NCBI GenBank assembly: GCA_017460225.1
Contig: JAFUBM010000013.1
Location: 1 to 64,000, forward strand
DNA length: 64,000 bases
Origin: Candidatus Saccharimonadota bacterium
GTDB lineage: Bacteria; Patescibacteriota; Saccharimonadia; Saccharimonadales; Saccharimonadaceae
Direction of reading: 5' to 3'
A model generated the notes under the pieces. The model made no database searches. It was not told where the DNA came from and saw nothing but the letters and a program-made list of their open reading frames with translations. The position numbers and the translations under genes were made by a program. Shown in pieces: positions 43,787 to 53,300 of this stretch. Each line of letters begins with the position of its first letter. Position 1 is the stretch's first letter.

Positions 43787-44858
43787 ATTGGTTTTCTACG
43801 GCGTCGAGGCCTGGGAGAGACTTGCCGGAAAGGAACTCGAGCGCGGCGCCGCCACCAGTAGAAAGCAGCGAGAAATGGAGCGCGGAATCTTCTTTTGCTA
43901 GCTCTTCGGCGAAAGCAGTGGTGTCGCCACCGAGGATAATCGACTCGATTTCCGGAGACTCGCCGAGGGTTTTGAGGAAGATGGTGCTAGCGGTAGCGAA
44001 GGCGACGTCTTCGGCCTTGCCGAGGAGACCGTTCCAGACGACAGTTTTGGAGGCTTTGGCGGTATCGACAAAGCGCGCCGTGGAGACCGGGCCGCAGTCG
44101 AGCTTATTGCCCTCACCGTCTTCGTCGAAATCTTCGGCGACGTAGATTTTGTCTCCCGGCTGGACCGCGCCGTCGGCGGCGATTTTGCCACCAACGCAGA
44201 TGGCGTCTGCCTTGTCCCGGAACGCATCAATCAGCGGAGCTTTGTCGTCGACTTTGGCGCCACCGAGCATCAACATCAAAGGCTTCTTAGGGTGGGCTAA
44301 GACTTTTTCTAGGGAGGAGATTTCTTTTTCTAGGAGGAGACCGGCGTAGACCGGGAGATGCTTAGAGACGGCGGAGGTGGAAGCGTGGGTACGGTGAATC
44401 ACGGCGAAGCCGTCTTGGACAAAAACAGTGGCGCCGGTACTGTCGATGATTTCGCGGATAAAGTCCTCAGAGTTCTTTTCTTCGCCCGGATAAAAGCGCA
44501 GGTTCTCAAGTAGCAGGACGCCGCCTTTTTTGAGATGGCTCACGGCGTCTTCGACATCGGGGCCGGAGACGTCGTCGACAAACTCGACCGGCACGCCAGG
44601 GAGAAGCTCAGCGAGCTTCAAAGCAACGGGCTTGAGACTCAAATCTTTGACTTTCTTCCCTTCTGGGCGACCGAGGTGGGAAATCAAGATGATTTTCTTA
44701 GCGCCCTTGCTACGGAGATAGTTGATGGTGTCGAGGCTGGCACGGATGCGGAAGTCGGAGGCGACGGCGCCACCGGCGAGAGGGACGTTGTAGTCTGTCC
44801 GGACGAGGACAATTTGGTCGCGGACCTTAGCGTCTTTGACCGTTAATTTGTTTTCCAT
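43785..44858 (-). CDS. pgk: Phosphoglycerate kinase
   Basis: A 357-aa glycolytic kinase making ATP from 1,3-bisphosphoglycerate. VLVRTDYNVPLAGG, ILISHLGRPEGKK, LLENLRFYPGEEKN, MLMLGGAKVDDKAPLI and the C-terminal GGGAALEFLSGKSLPGLDAV nucleotide-binding loop are visible. It is about 35 residues shorter than a typical Pgk, with shortened segments mainly in the N-terminal domain. AAGGAAGG precedes the ATG. pyk lies 44 nt upstream in the same direction and the two may be co-transcribed. Confidence 0.96.
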   Translation of the reverse strand: MENKLTVKDAKVRDQIVLVRTDYNVPLAGGAVASDFRIRASLDTINYLRSKGAKKIILISHLGRPEGKKVKDLSLKPVALKLAELLPGVPVEFVDDVSGPDVEDAVSHLKKGGVLLLENLRFYPGEEKNSEDFIREIIDSTGATVFVQDGFAVIHRTHASTSAVSKHLPVYAGLLLEKEISSLEKVLAHPKKPLMLMLGGAKVDDKAPLIDAFRDKADAICVGGKIAADGAVQPGDKIYVAEDFDEDGEGNKLDCGPVSTARFVDTAKASKTVVWNGLLGKAEDVAFATASTIFLKTLGESPEIESIILGGDTTAFAEELAKEDSALHFSLLSTGGGAALEFLSGKSLPGLDAVENQ

Positions 44859-44902
44859 AAAATATACCTTCCTTAGATAAGACTATTATAACAGACTTGG
44901 GG

Positions 44903-46333
44903 CTAAATGTGACGGATTTTGATGGTGTCGGTGCCGTGGGCGCGGGGGGAGCCGGAGATAACGACGGCGAGGAGATCTGTTTTACCCTCCTCGGGCTTCA
45001 AATAGCCGGTATTTTTGAGCTCGCGGGCGAGGTCGATACCGTAATCCTCGGAGTATGGGCGGACAAAGGCGGCGTTGGCGTAAGTCAGGGCGAGCTGAGC
45101 GGCGACGCGGGCGTTGCTGGTAACGGAGACGATGGGGACGTTGGGGCGCTCGGCGGCAAGCGAGGCGGCAGTGGCACCAGAGGCGGTTTGGCAGACGATG
45201 ACATCGGCCTCGATTTTCTCGGCGAGGCGGGCGACGGCGGAAGAAATGGCGTCGTAGGTCTTAGAGGCGGAGACGGGATCGGACTCGAGAGGAGTGACCT
45301 TGGAGTGGTTTTGAGTGTAGAGGATGACCTTTTTCATCTCCTTGACAGCCTCAAGAGGATACTTGCCGTTGGCGGTTTCGTCGGAGAGCATCACGGCGTC
45401 GGCGCCTTGGATGACGGCGTTGGCGACGTCGGAGACTTCGGCGCGGGAAGGCTCGGGATTGTCAACCATGGAGCCCATCATCTGGGTGGCGACGATACAG
45501 AGCTTGCTGTGCTTGCGGCAGAGGGCGATGAGCTTGCGCTGGACAATCGGGACGACCTCGGCGCCAGCTTCGACCGCCATGTCGCCGCGGGCGACCATGA
45601 TGCCGTCGGAAGCTTCGACGATTTTTTCAAGATTCACATCAGATTCGATGGCCTTTTTGGTCTCAATCTTGGCGATGATTTGAGCGGAGGAACCGTGGGA
45701 GAGCAAGATTTGGCGCAGTTTTTCGATATCTTCCGGCTTTTGGACGAAGGAGAGGGCAACATAGTCAAAGTCGCGCGCGGCGCCAAACTCGATATCGGCC
45801 ATATCTTTCTCTGTAATAATGTCGCCGCCAAAATCCGTGTCAGGCAAGTTTAGACCCTTTTTGCTCATTAAGAAGCCGTCGTTTTGGACCTGGATTTTGA
45901 TGGCGGTGCTAGAGGAGACGTCTATGACTTTTGCCTTGATTTTGCCGTCAAAGAGGAAGATTGGCTCGCCCGGCTGGACTTTGTCGGCGAGGTTGTATTG
46001 GACGGGGAGGGTCTGGCCGCCGTCGTGGGTCTCGCAGGCGAAGTCGAGCGTGAGTTCGTCGCCGGCTTTGACGTCTAGGTGATTACCCTTGAGCTCGCCG
46101 AGGCGGATTTTGGGGCCCTGGAGATCTTGGACGATGGCGACAGAGCGGCCTTTTTTCTCGGCGGCGGCACGAATCCAGGCAATTTGTTCGTCGCGCTCGA
46201 GGTAATTACCATGGGAAAAGTTGAGGCGGCAGCCGTTGACCCCCGCCATAATCAAATCTGTAATCGCGTCCTCACTCATCACGGACGGGCCGATAGTGGC
46301 GAGGATTTTGGTGCGTTTAAAAAGTTTGCTCAT
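44903..46333 (-). CDS. pyk: Pyruvate kinase
   Basis: A 476-aa pyruvate kinase of normal length. KRTKILATIGP, CRLNFSHGNY, DLQGPKIRLGEL, the phosphate-site region ARGDMAVEAGAEVVPIVQ with the catalytic lysine in IIAKIETKKAIE, MLSDETANGKYPLEAVK and a C-terminal regulatory-domain end are seen. TAAGAT 6 nt upstream of the ATG suggests a leaderless start. With pgk and gpmI it gives the lower half of glycolysis from 1,3-bisphosphoglycerate; enolase is not in this window. Confidence 0.97.
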   Translation of the reverse strand: MSKLFKRTKILATIGPSVMSEDAITDLIMAGVNGCRLNFSHGNYLERDEQIAWIRAAAEKKGRSVAIVQDLQGPKIRLGELKGNHLDVKAGDELTLDFACETHDGGQTLPVQYNLADKVQPGEPIFLFDGKIKAKVIDVSSSTAIKIQVQNDGFLMSKKGLNLPDTDFGGDIITEKDMADIEFGAARDFDYVALSFVQKPEDIEKLRQILLSHGSSAQIIAKIETKKAIESDVNLEKIVEASDGIMVARGDMAVEAGAEVVPIVQRKLIALCRKHSKLCIVATQMMGSMVDNPEPSRAEVSDVANAVIQGADAVMLSDETANGKYPLEAVKEMKKVILYTQNHSKVTPLESDPVSASKTYDAISSAVARLAEKIEADVIVCQTASGATAASLAAERPNVPIVSVTSNARVAAQLALTYANAAFVRPYSEDYGIDLARELKNTGYLKPEEGKTDLLAVVISGSPRAHGTDTIKIRHI

Positions 46334-46389
46334 ACCTTTATCTTACAAAAAAAATAGATTTTCTTCAACGGTTATGTTAAAATTACAAT

Positions 46390-46932
46390 ATGGATTTTGC
46401 TCGGTTTTTGAAGAACTTGCGTCGGAAGTTGCGCCCGCGCTCAAAAAAGCGGAATAACAGAGGTAGCGACGTCCGTTTGGTGACCAAGATGAACGCGTCG
46501 ATCAAGCGGCGGAACGACCCGGTGTTTGCACGGAAATTTGTGACCTGGGGGGTGATGATTTCTTCGGTGATGGTGGTGGTGTCGGTGTTTGTGGCGGTGT
46601 ATTTTAACCCGGAGGCGGTGGCACACCGGAAGTTTGAGGCGATGGCGCGGGAGTACTACGAGGATTATTATTATGACAAGTTTATGGCGGGGATTGTAGA
46701 CGAGGTGTTTGAGAGCAAGATGGCGACGTTTGAGCAGACGGGGCTCCAGCCGGTACTCCTAAGGCAGTTGCTGCTCTACCAAAACGGGAAAAATGCGGAG
46801 ATGAAAAAATACTTTGAGACGGGGAGTTTTAGCTGTGACCGCAACACAACCAGCGCGAAGTTTTACCCGGTCGCGCCGTACGGGCGGACGGATTATACGG
46901 TGGAATATAATTATAGTTGCGTGAGCGAGTAA
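46390..46932 (+). CDS. Single-pass membrane protein, unknown
   Basis: A 180-aa protein with a 50-residue very basic N-terminus (RRKLRPRSKKRNNRG), one membrane helix near residues 54-75 and an exported domain with acidic/aromatic EYYEDYYYDKF, and two cysteines (about 158 and 178) that may pair. The basic N-terminus may interact with nucleic acid or ribosomes. TAAAAT lies 6 nt before the ATG, again leaderless. No family recognised. Confidence 0.75.
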   Translation: MDFARFLKNLRRKLRPRSKKRNNRGSDVRLVTKMNASIKRRNDPVFARKFVTWGVMISSVMVVVSVFVAVYFNPEAVAHRKFEAMAREYYEDYYYDKFMAGIVDEVFESKMATFEQTGLQPVLLRQLLLYQNGKNAEMKKYFETGSFSCDRNTTSAKFYPVAPYGRTDYTVEYNYSCVSE

Positions 46933-46954
46933 AATTTGGTATAATAACGGGTGA

Positions 46955-47029
46955 GGTCTCTTAGTATAACGGTTAGTACAACGGGTTTTCATCCCGTCAA
47001 CGCGGGTTCGACTCCCGCAGAGATCACCA
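46955..47029 (+). tRNA. tRNA-Glu (TTC), CCA encoded
   Basis: Acceptor GGTCTCT/AGAGATC, anticodon stem ACGGG/CCCGT with loop TTTTCAT (anticodon TTC), T-arm GCGGG-TTCGACT-CCCGC, discriminator A and CCA. TATAAT at 46940-46945 provides a -10 box. Confidence 0.97.
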
Positions 47030-47087
47030 TTTGACAAGAGTAGAAAAATATGTCCTGGTATGGGCATATTTTTGTTGTGGGGCGGGG

Positions 47088-48077
47088 CTAGACGTTGAAG
47101 CGGAACTCAACGACGTCGCCGTCGCGCATAACGTAAGTCTTCCCCTCGGTGCGCATCAGGCCGGCCTCTTTGACGGCTTTTTCGGAGCCGAGGCGCTGGA
47201 GGTCGGAGAAGTTGCAGACTTGGGCGGAGATAAAGCCGCGTTCAAAATCGGAATGAATCGCGCCGGCGGCCTCGGGGGCGAGAGCGCCTTGTTTGATAGT
47301 CCAGGCGCGGCACTCTTTTTTGCCGGCGGTGAGGAAGCTTTGGAGACCGAGGGTGGAGTAGGCGGCGCGGATGAGCTCGCCGAGGGCGTCTTCTTGGACA
47401 CCGTAGCTCTCTAAGAACTCACGGCGCTCGGCGCGGGACATCCCGGACATTTCTTCCTCTAGCTTGGCGTTGACAAAGACGGCTTGGGCGGGGGCGACGA
47501 GGGCTTTGAGTTGAGACTGCAAGGATTGGTCGGTCAGACCAGCTTCATCGACGTTGAACATGTAAATCACCGGCTTGTCCGTGAGAAACGGGATGAGGGC
47601 GTCGGCGGGGTCGGGCTTGCGCTTGGCGGCAATTTTGGCTTTGGTCTCTTCGTCGGCAAGCTGGAGCTCAAGGTTGATGATGTCGATGTCGTCCTTGGCT
47701 TGTTTTAAGATGTCAGACTCGGGGAGATTGTCGGCGCGGACGATGTCACCACTCTTAAAAGCACGGACGACGTGGCAGATGGCGTGGCACTCGCGGATGT
47801 GGGCCAGGAACTTGTTACCAAGACCTTCGCCCTTGGACGCGCCAGCAACGAGGCCGGCGATGTCAACAAACTCGACCGTGGCGGGGACAACCTTGTCCGT
47901 GTCGTACATTTTGGCGAGACAGTCCAGCCGGTCATCCGGGACGGGGACGATGCCGACATTAGGCTCGATGGTAGCAAAAGGATAGTTGGCGGCGAGGGCG
48001 CCGGCGTTGGTGAGGGCGTTGAAGAGAGTAGACTTGCCGACGTTGGGGAGGCCGACGATGCCGATTTTTAAATTCAT
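47088..48077 (-). CDS. ychF: Ribosome-binding ATPase YchF
   Basis: A 329-aa Obg-related P-loop protein that prefers ATP. GLPNVGKSTLFNALTNAGA (G1), the YPFATIEPNVGIVPVPD switch region, DIAGLVAGASKGEGLGNKFL (G3) and a NVDE G4 are visible, then the coiled-coil and TGS domain ending in RTEGKTYVMRDGDVVEFRFNV. It is about 35 residues shorter than the Escherichia coli protein, with a shorter coiled-coil region. TATAAT 6 nt before the ATG. Confidence 0.97.
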   Translation of the reverse strand: MNLKIGIVGLPNVGKSTLFNALTNAGALAANYPFATIEPNVGIVPVPDDRLDCLAKMYDTDKVVPATVEFVDIAGLVAGASKGEGLGNKFLAHIRECHAICHVVRAFKSGDIVRADNLPESDILKQAKDDIDIINLELQLADEETKAKIAAKRKPDPADALIPFLTDKPVIYMFNVDEAGLTDQSLQSQLKALVAPAQAVFVNAKLEEEMSGMSRAERREFLESYGVQEDALGELIRAAYSTLGLQSFLTAGKKECRAWTIKQGALAPEAAGAIHSDFERGFISAQVCNFSDLQRLGSEKAVKEAGLMRTEGKTYVMRDGDVVEFRFNV

Positions 48078-48122
48078 TATTATATTATATAACTTTTTGA
48101 CAGATAGATAAAGAGCAGGGGG

Positions 48123-48815
48123 TTAGTTGTCGCGGGAGGAGGAGGCGGCGGGCTGCTTAGCGGGCGGAAGGAAGGCAGAGAGCCAGGCGAGCAAAGCGGC
48201 GGAAATCAGCAGGCCACCAAAGATGTCGGTCAGCCAGTGGACGCCGGAGAAGAGACGGGTAAAGACGACGGCTAGTGCGAGCAGAGCGAGAGCAGCGCGA
48301 GCGAGCTTGACTAGTCCGGGGTGCGTTTTATCAAATAGGCGCGGCAGAACGAGTAGCGCCGAGCCGCAGAGAGTGAGCGCAAAAAGCGTGTGAGACGAGG
48401 GGTAGGAAGCTTCGAGGCCTTCGCCGTCTAAAATAACCGGGCGGAAATTGAGCGCTAGCTTCTCAAAGAGGAGATAGAGCGCAAGGACAACGGCGTAGAA
48501 GCCAAAGAGCAGAAAGAGCTCGCGCGGGAGCTTTTTGAGGCTTCTGCGGCGCAACAGCTCAACAAGCGCGACAAGGAGAAAGAAGGCGATGGTTAAAAAC
48601 GGCAAGACGCCAAGAAGCTCGCTGAGCGAGAAAAAGGTTTGGTTGAAGCCGAAGGCAGTATGGACCTGGGCATTGAGCGTAGCGAAGCCGACGGACGAGC
48701 CTTCCGGGCCGACCGACTGGACATCGACCTTGGTGATGAGGATGGTAAAGGCGACCGCGGCGGCTGTTAATAAACCGGCGGGCAAAAAACGTAATGGAGA
48801 ATGTGTGAGTTTCAT
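48123..48815 (-). CDS. PAP2-family membrane phosphatase
   Basis: A 230-aa protein with about six membrane helices. The PAP2 active-site motifs are complete: KLALNFRPV (motif 1), YPSSHT (motif 2) and RLFSGVHWLTDIFGGLL (motif 3 with the nucleophile-activating His and Asp). Likely substrates are undecaprenyl pyrophosphate or phosphatidate. It has a TATAAT box 6 nt before the ATG, so leaderless. Located between ychF and a small membrane protein, it is monocistronic. Confidence 0.9.
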   Translation of the reverse strand: MKLTHSPLRFLPAGLLTAAAVAFTILITKVDVQSVGPEGSSVGFATLNAQVHTAFGFNQTFFSLSELLGVLPFLTIAFFLLVALVELLRRRSLKKLPRELFLLFGFYAVVLALYLLFEKLALNFRPVILDGEGLEASYPSSHTLFALTLCGSALLVLPRLFDKTHPGLVKLARAALALLALAVVFTRLFSGVHWLTDIFGGLLISAALLAWLSAFLPPAKQPAASSSRDN

Positions 48816-48914
48816 AAAACTATTATAGCACGCGGGCCGGAGGCTTGGGGAATATGATATAATCTAAGAGAACGTGCAAACGCGTAGTACATTAGAAAGG
48901 AAGGTGAAGACGCT

Positions 48915-49190
48915 ATGGCGGGACTTGGACTGGTGATACAGCTGCTAGCGATGGTGTTTTTGGTTCTGGTCTTGGTGGACTTCTTACTCTTTGGCTTTTA
49001 CTTTTTAGTAATCGGCCTGCAAGACCTAAGGAGAAACACCAAAAGAAATCCCTACGGGACACCAGACGGAGATACGAGCGCGGCTTTGGTTGCGGTCATA
49101 ATCGGAACGGGAGTGTTTGCTCTTTCGGTCACCTTCTTGATAAAGCTGTGGCCAAGAGTAGTAGAAACGTTCTATACCATCTTCCGCTGA
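48915..49190 (+). CDS. Small two-helix membrane protein, 91 aa
   Basis: Two hydrophobic helices (about 5-33 and 58-80) are linked by a polar loop DLRRNTKRNPYGTPDGDTS. No function recognised. It is supported by an AAAGGAAGG ribosome-binding site and a TATAAT about 50 nt upstream, and a strong terminator directly follows the stop. Confidence 0.72.
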   Translation: MAGLGLVIQLLAMVFLVLVLVDFLLFGFYFLVIGLQDLRRNTKRNPYGTPDGDTSAALVAVIIGTGVFALSVTFLIKLWPRVVETFYTIFR

Positions 49191-49201
49191 GACCCACAGC
49201 T

Positions 49202-49226
49202 AGCCCCGGGAATCCGGGGCTTTTTC
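49202..49226 (+). terminator. Terminator of the 91-aa membrane protein gene
   Basis: AGCCCCGG/CCGGGGCT with a 4-nt loop followed by TTTT. Confidence 0.85.
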
Positions 49227-49236
49227 CTGGCTTAAT

Positions 49237-50304
49237 CTAGCGCAGGACGAGCCAAGCGTCGAGATGAAAATCCGCGCCGGAGACCGAAGCGGCGGCGAGA
49301 AGCGGAGAGTAAGCCGCTTTGAGGGCGGGAGAGTATTTGAGAAAAGCCTCGGCGGCAAAGGTCATTTGTTGGAGCTTCTTCCGATCAATCATTTCGAGAG
49401 AAGTGCCGCGAGACTGGGACTTGCGATATTTGACTTCTGTAAAATAGATTTTGTCGGCTTTGGTGGAGATGATATCGATTTCGTAGAACGGGGTTTTGTG
49501 GTTGCGGGCAAGGATGGTGTGGCCTTGGTGCGCGAGGTAGTTTGCGACAATAGACTCGGCTTTATGACCTAATTCTACGGTAGTTGCTCGCTGAGGTCGT
49601 TTGCCGTTTGCGGAGGCGCGTCGCGCCAGCCCGCCGTCGCGGGTGTCGCGCGCTCGTCCTCGCCGTAGCTCCGGATCCTCCGCAACCCGGCAAACCTCCC
49701 CGCTCGCAACTGCAACTGGACCGAAGCTAAAGCGGTGCTCCGGGCAGGGGCCGAGCTGAGCGAGCGCGGCGCGGTGGGCGGCGGTGCCGTAGCCGACGTG
49801 GCGCTCAAAACCATAGCCGGGGTAGACCGTGGCGAGGGAAGTCATATAGGCGTCCCGGGCGACCTTGGCGATGATGGAGGCGGCGGAGACTTCTTTGATG
49901 AGGAGATCGGCTTTTTTGAGCGTGGTAACGTAACGCTCGAGGGGCGTGCCGGCGAGAAAATTAACCGTGCCGTCGATGATGATTTCCGTAAAGGGGGCGT
50001 TTTTGAGCTTGACTTCGGAGACGGCGCGGCGGGCGGCAAGCTTCAGGCTCTCGGCGAGGCCGAGGGAGTCGATCTCGCGGCTGGAGACCCAGCCGAGGCC
50101 AGTAGCCGGGGCCTTGTCTAAGATAGCTTCGGCGAGGGCGGTGCGCTTTTTCTCGGTCAGTTTTTTGGAGTCGGTTAGGTCGGCCGTCCAGGCGGGCAGT
50201 TCCCCGCTAGCTTCCCGCGGGAGGATGCAGGCGCCGATGACGAGTGGCCCCGCCCACGGCCCACGCCCAACTTCGTCGAGCCCGAGAATAGCTTTTGGAA
50301 TCAT
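49237..50304 (-). CDS. rnhB: Fusion protein: RNase HII joined to YraN-type nuclease
   Basis: A 355-aa two-domain protein. Residues 1-200 are RNase HII (removes RNA from DNA): GLDEVGRGPWAGP with D10/E11, DSKKL, IIIDGTVNF with D111, KADLLIKEVSAASIIAKVARD with D133, then the C-terminal HVGYGTAAH. Residues 245-355 are a UPF0102/YraN endonuclease-like domain (LGHKAESIVANYLAHQGH, YEIDIIS, FTEVKYRKS with D277, E290, K292). In other bacteria these are separate neighbouring genes. The linker (about 203-243) is arginine-rich and encoded by a palindromic element. TATAAT 6 nt before the ATG. Confidence 0.9.
   Translation of the reverse strand: MIPKAILGLDEVGRGPWAGPLVIGACILPREASGELPAWTADLTDSKKLTEKKRTALAEAILDKAPATGLGWVSSREIDSLGLAESLKLAARRAVSEVKLKNAPFTEIIIDGTVNFLAGTPLERYVTTLKKADLLIKEVSAASIIAKVARDAYMTSLATVYPGYGFERHVGYGTAAHRAALAQLGPCPEHRFSFGPVAVASGEVCRVAEDPELRRGRARDTRDGGLARRASANGKRPQRATTVELGHKAESIVANYLAHQGHTILARNHKTPFYEIDIISTKADKIYFTEVKYRKSQSRGTSLEMIDRKKLQQMTFAAEAFLKYSPALKAAYSPLLAAASVSGADFHLDAWLVLR
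49599..49695. repeat. In-frame palindromic element inside the rnhB-yraN linker
   Basis: The arm GTTTGCCGTTTGCGGAGG (49599-49616) is nearly the reverse complement of CCTCCGCAACCCGGCAAAC (49677-49695). The 60 nt between contain further palindromes (GGCGCGTCGCGCC; CCCGC/GCGGG). It encodes the arginine-rich linker in the fusion frame. Confidence 0.65.
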
Positions 50305-50321
50305 GAAGTAATTATAGCACG

Positions 50322-53300
50322 CTAGCGGGCGACACAGCGGATGGTGGTGCCGAGGCCTCTCGATGTGTTAATATAGTTATTCCCGTTGGTATTGTAGTTT
50401 AAAAACCAGGAGTGGGCACCTAATCTATTAGAGGTTGTGTTGATAATATAGGCATCGTAGAGCCTTACTTTCCCGGAAGTTGCGTAGTATTCAGACGGAT
50501 CATACCAGCCCGCCAAAGGCGTGGAGACTGGCGCTAGGACTACGGTGGTCGCGTTTGTCTTGCTCCCAGCGAGAGAATCTAATAAATTATTGTAGGAATA
50601 GCTGCTTCCATCTGGTAGTTGCCAACCCTTTGGACAAATGCTTTCGTCCGTTACAGTAACGGTAGTTAGTCCAGTTCCTGCCGTTGCGGCATACCAGTTG
50701 TAGTAAGACCCCGCTAGGTGCCAAGATGCTAGCGGCTGATCGTTGGCGTCCGCACAAACAGGAAATTCTAGAGTCTCACCGTTCAATTTTAGGGTGCCGC
50801 TGACTACTGTGGCGGTAGAACAGCTACTAGCCGGCGTGCGGATCTGTTGCATTGTTTCCCCTTCGGGGATGTAGCTTTCGGCCGCGCCATCAATGTTTGA
50901 CCCAGCGTAGTTATTAGCAGGGCCCCAAGAGTAGGCGTGCGCGCCGTCGCTACCCATATTTAGCCAACGATAGTCGGCCGCCGAACTTGGATGCCTGATA
51001 TACGAGCTAGCTTGCGAGTAATTGCTGACGGCGCCAACTCGATTTGAATTTACGTTGGCCGGAACGGGATTCCCGGAACTGGTGCTAGTTACTGTGGGCA
51101 AAGAGGCTTCATACTCGCTGTTTTGGAGGCTCCCAACTTGAGAAATTAGTGGCGCTCCGCTAGTCTCTATGCGGCAATAGCGATTGGAAGTGCCTAGGTC
51201 GAACAAATTGCCGTCGCCGTTGACATACATCAGACAGCTGCTACTGCCCACTTGTTGCGCCTGGTAAAAGTTGCTGGAGTCGAGGTCTAATTTGTAGAGT
51301 TTGAAATCATAGGAAGCGTATGTGCTTGTAGAATTAAGATACGCTTGCTGATTTGAAGCCGTAAGATTGTTTAATGCGTCTGCCGTCCAAAACTTTGTTT
51401 CGCTCTTAGCGAAGCATGGATATTGTTGAGTTCCGCCCGTGCAGGCCGCCACCACGCTCTCGACCCAGCCGCCAGCTCCGTCGTTGGCGGAAGCGTCCCA
51501 AGTGCCTTCGTAGAGCGTAACTGTTTCTACGCCGTGCGTATCCTGCCAATAGCTGGAAGTGGAGCCTTTTTTGGCTTCGTCGGATGTTTGCGATGGGGTT
51601 AAGGTCCAGTCCTCCTCGATATCCGTGTCGGCGGCCGACAGGGTTAGACCGGAATAGAGTTGCAAATCGAGATTTTGCGCCATCCAGCAATTTCCGTCTG
51701 CCAACCGGCGGACAAGATAAGGTTTGCCGTCACGAGTGTCGGTGAGCGAGAAGCTACCGACGCCTTCGGCGATGCTGGCCGCGGCGGCGGTAGAATCGTG
51801 GAGTTGCGAATAATCGATGCCGGAGAGTTGATCCCCGTCTGGGTCGAGAATCCGGGTCGCGTCGCCCCATTTGTTGTTGAAGCGGTTGGTATTAGCACAG
51901 ATGCCGCTTGTCATCTCCTGCATCTTGGTGACGATGGGGGTGTTGGCGGTATAACGGACGTCGGGATAGGTGGCGCCAGCAGCGGCGTTGGCATAGAGCG
52001 ATTGGAGCCCGGCGTAAATAAAGGCACCGACTAAGGAGTTGCCCGAACCGTATTGGTAGACCGAGACGTAGTTGTAGTTATAACCGGCGATCGTGAGGAG
52101 GATGTCGTAAGTGCCAACGCCAGTGCCGTCTTCGACAGAACCTTCCGGGACAGTACACTGAATGGAAGTGGTCTTACCGGCAGAGACTTCGGAAGCAGAG
52201 CCAGTGAGTAAGTCTAGGGAGCCGGCAACAACAGGACAATCGAGATTAGTACTGTTAGCCTTGATGGCGGCGAGGTTGATGTCATTCTCATCGGCGTAGT
52301 CGTTAGCCATCATAACATCATGGGGGACGAGAGTAATCGTGATGTCATCTTCTTCTAAGTAGGCGGTGGAGTTGGTGAGGTCGAAGTTAATAGTGAGAAT
52401 ATCCCCGGCGCCACCGTAGGCGAGATCGCGCTGGAGATTGGAGGAAGCTTTGTCGATAGCGGCGGCGTTGGCGACGGCGGTATAGACGACGTTGTTCTCG
52501 TACGTCCCGGCCAAAGTATTCGTGTCGACAACTACGGCATAATAAACATCAAACGTATCATCTTCAAAGCCGGTAGAGTTAGTGGTTTCTTGTTTCCAGA
52601 TTTGGACTGGAGAGTCGGCGGTGGGGACAGCCGCCCAAAGAGAATTAGTATAAGTGTCGGAAGCGCCTGTGGCAGTGGAGGAGACGTTGATTTCTGAATC
52701 AGTGTAGTAGGAAGTGAGGAAGTTGCCAGCGGAAGAGATGTTGCCGGTAGTCTTGGCGTTGGGTACAGCAAAGCCCCAAGACGGGCCGGAGAGAGTGGTT
52801 GGACTATCAAAGGTGCCGGCGACGGCAGGGAGGTTGATACTAGAGTCGGTGGCGACGGTACTGCCGGCACTGGTGGAGGTAACGAGGTTTAAGCCGTTGT
52901 TATTGGTGGCGTTGTTGATGTCTTTTTTGGACATCGAGAGGTAGACCGTGTAGTATTTGCCGGTGGTGGAGACGCCGATGGTTTTCTTGAGAACGCGGAG
53001 GGTGCCGTAGGAGCCGGAGGCAGTATCCCGCGCGGTAGGGTTCAAAGTACCAAACTCGACGTTGCCGTGGCCGGCGTCGCCAATCTGCGAGCCGGAGGCG
53101 CCGGAGGTTGCTTCGTATTCTTCCGTGGCGTCGACATCTGGGTCGAGTGCCAAAGAGATGGTGCCCCAAGCGGTCTTGGCGCGGGCAGTCTCAGCTTGAG
53201 CTTCGGCTACTACATAAGGAGCGACAATAAAAGAGAGGAGGAAGAGAGCGAGACCAGCGAGTGAACAATAGAAGGACTTCCGGGCGCTACGCTGAAGCAT

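Noticed and set aside
44897-45853. 318-aa plus-strand ORF antisense to pyk
   Set aside because: Glycine/aspartate-rich shadow of a well-conserved kinase.
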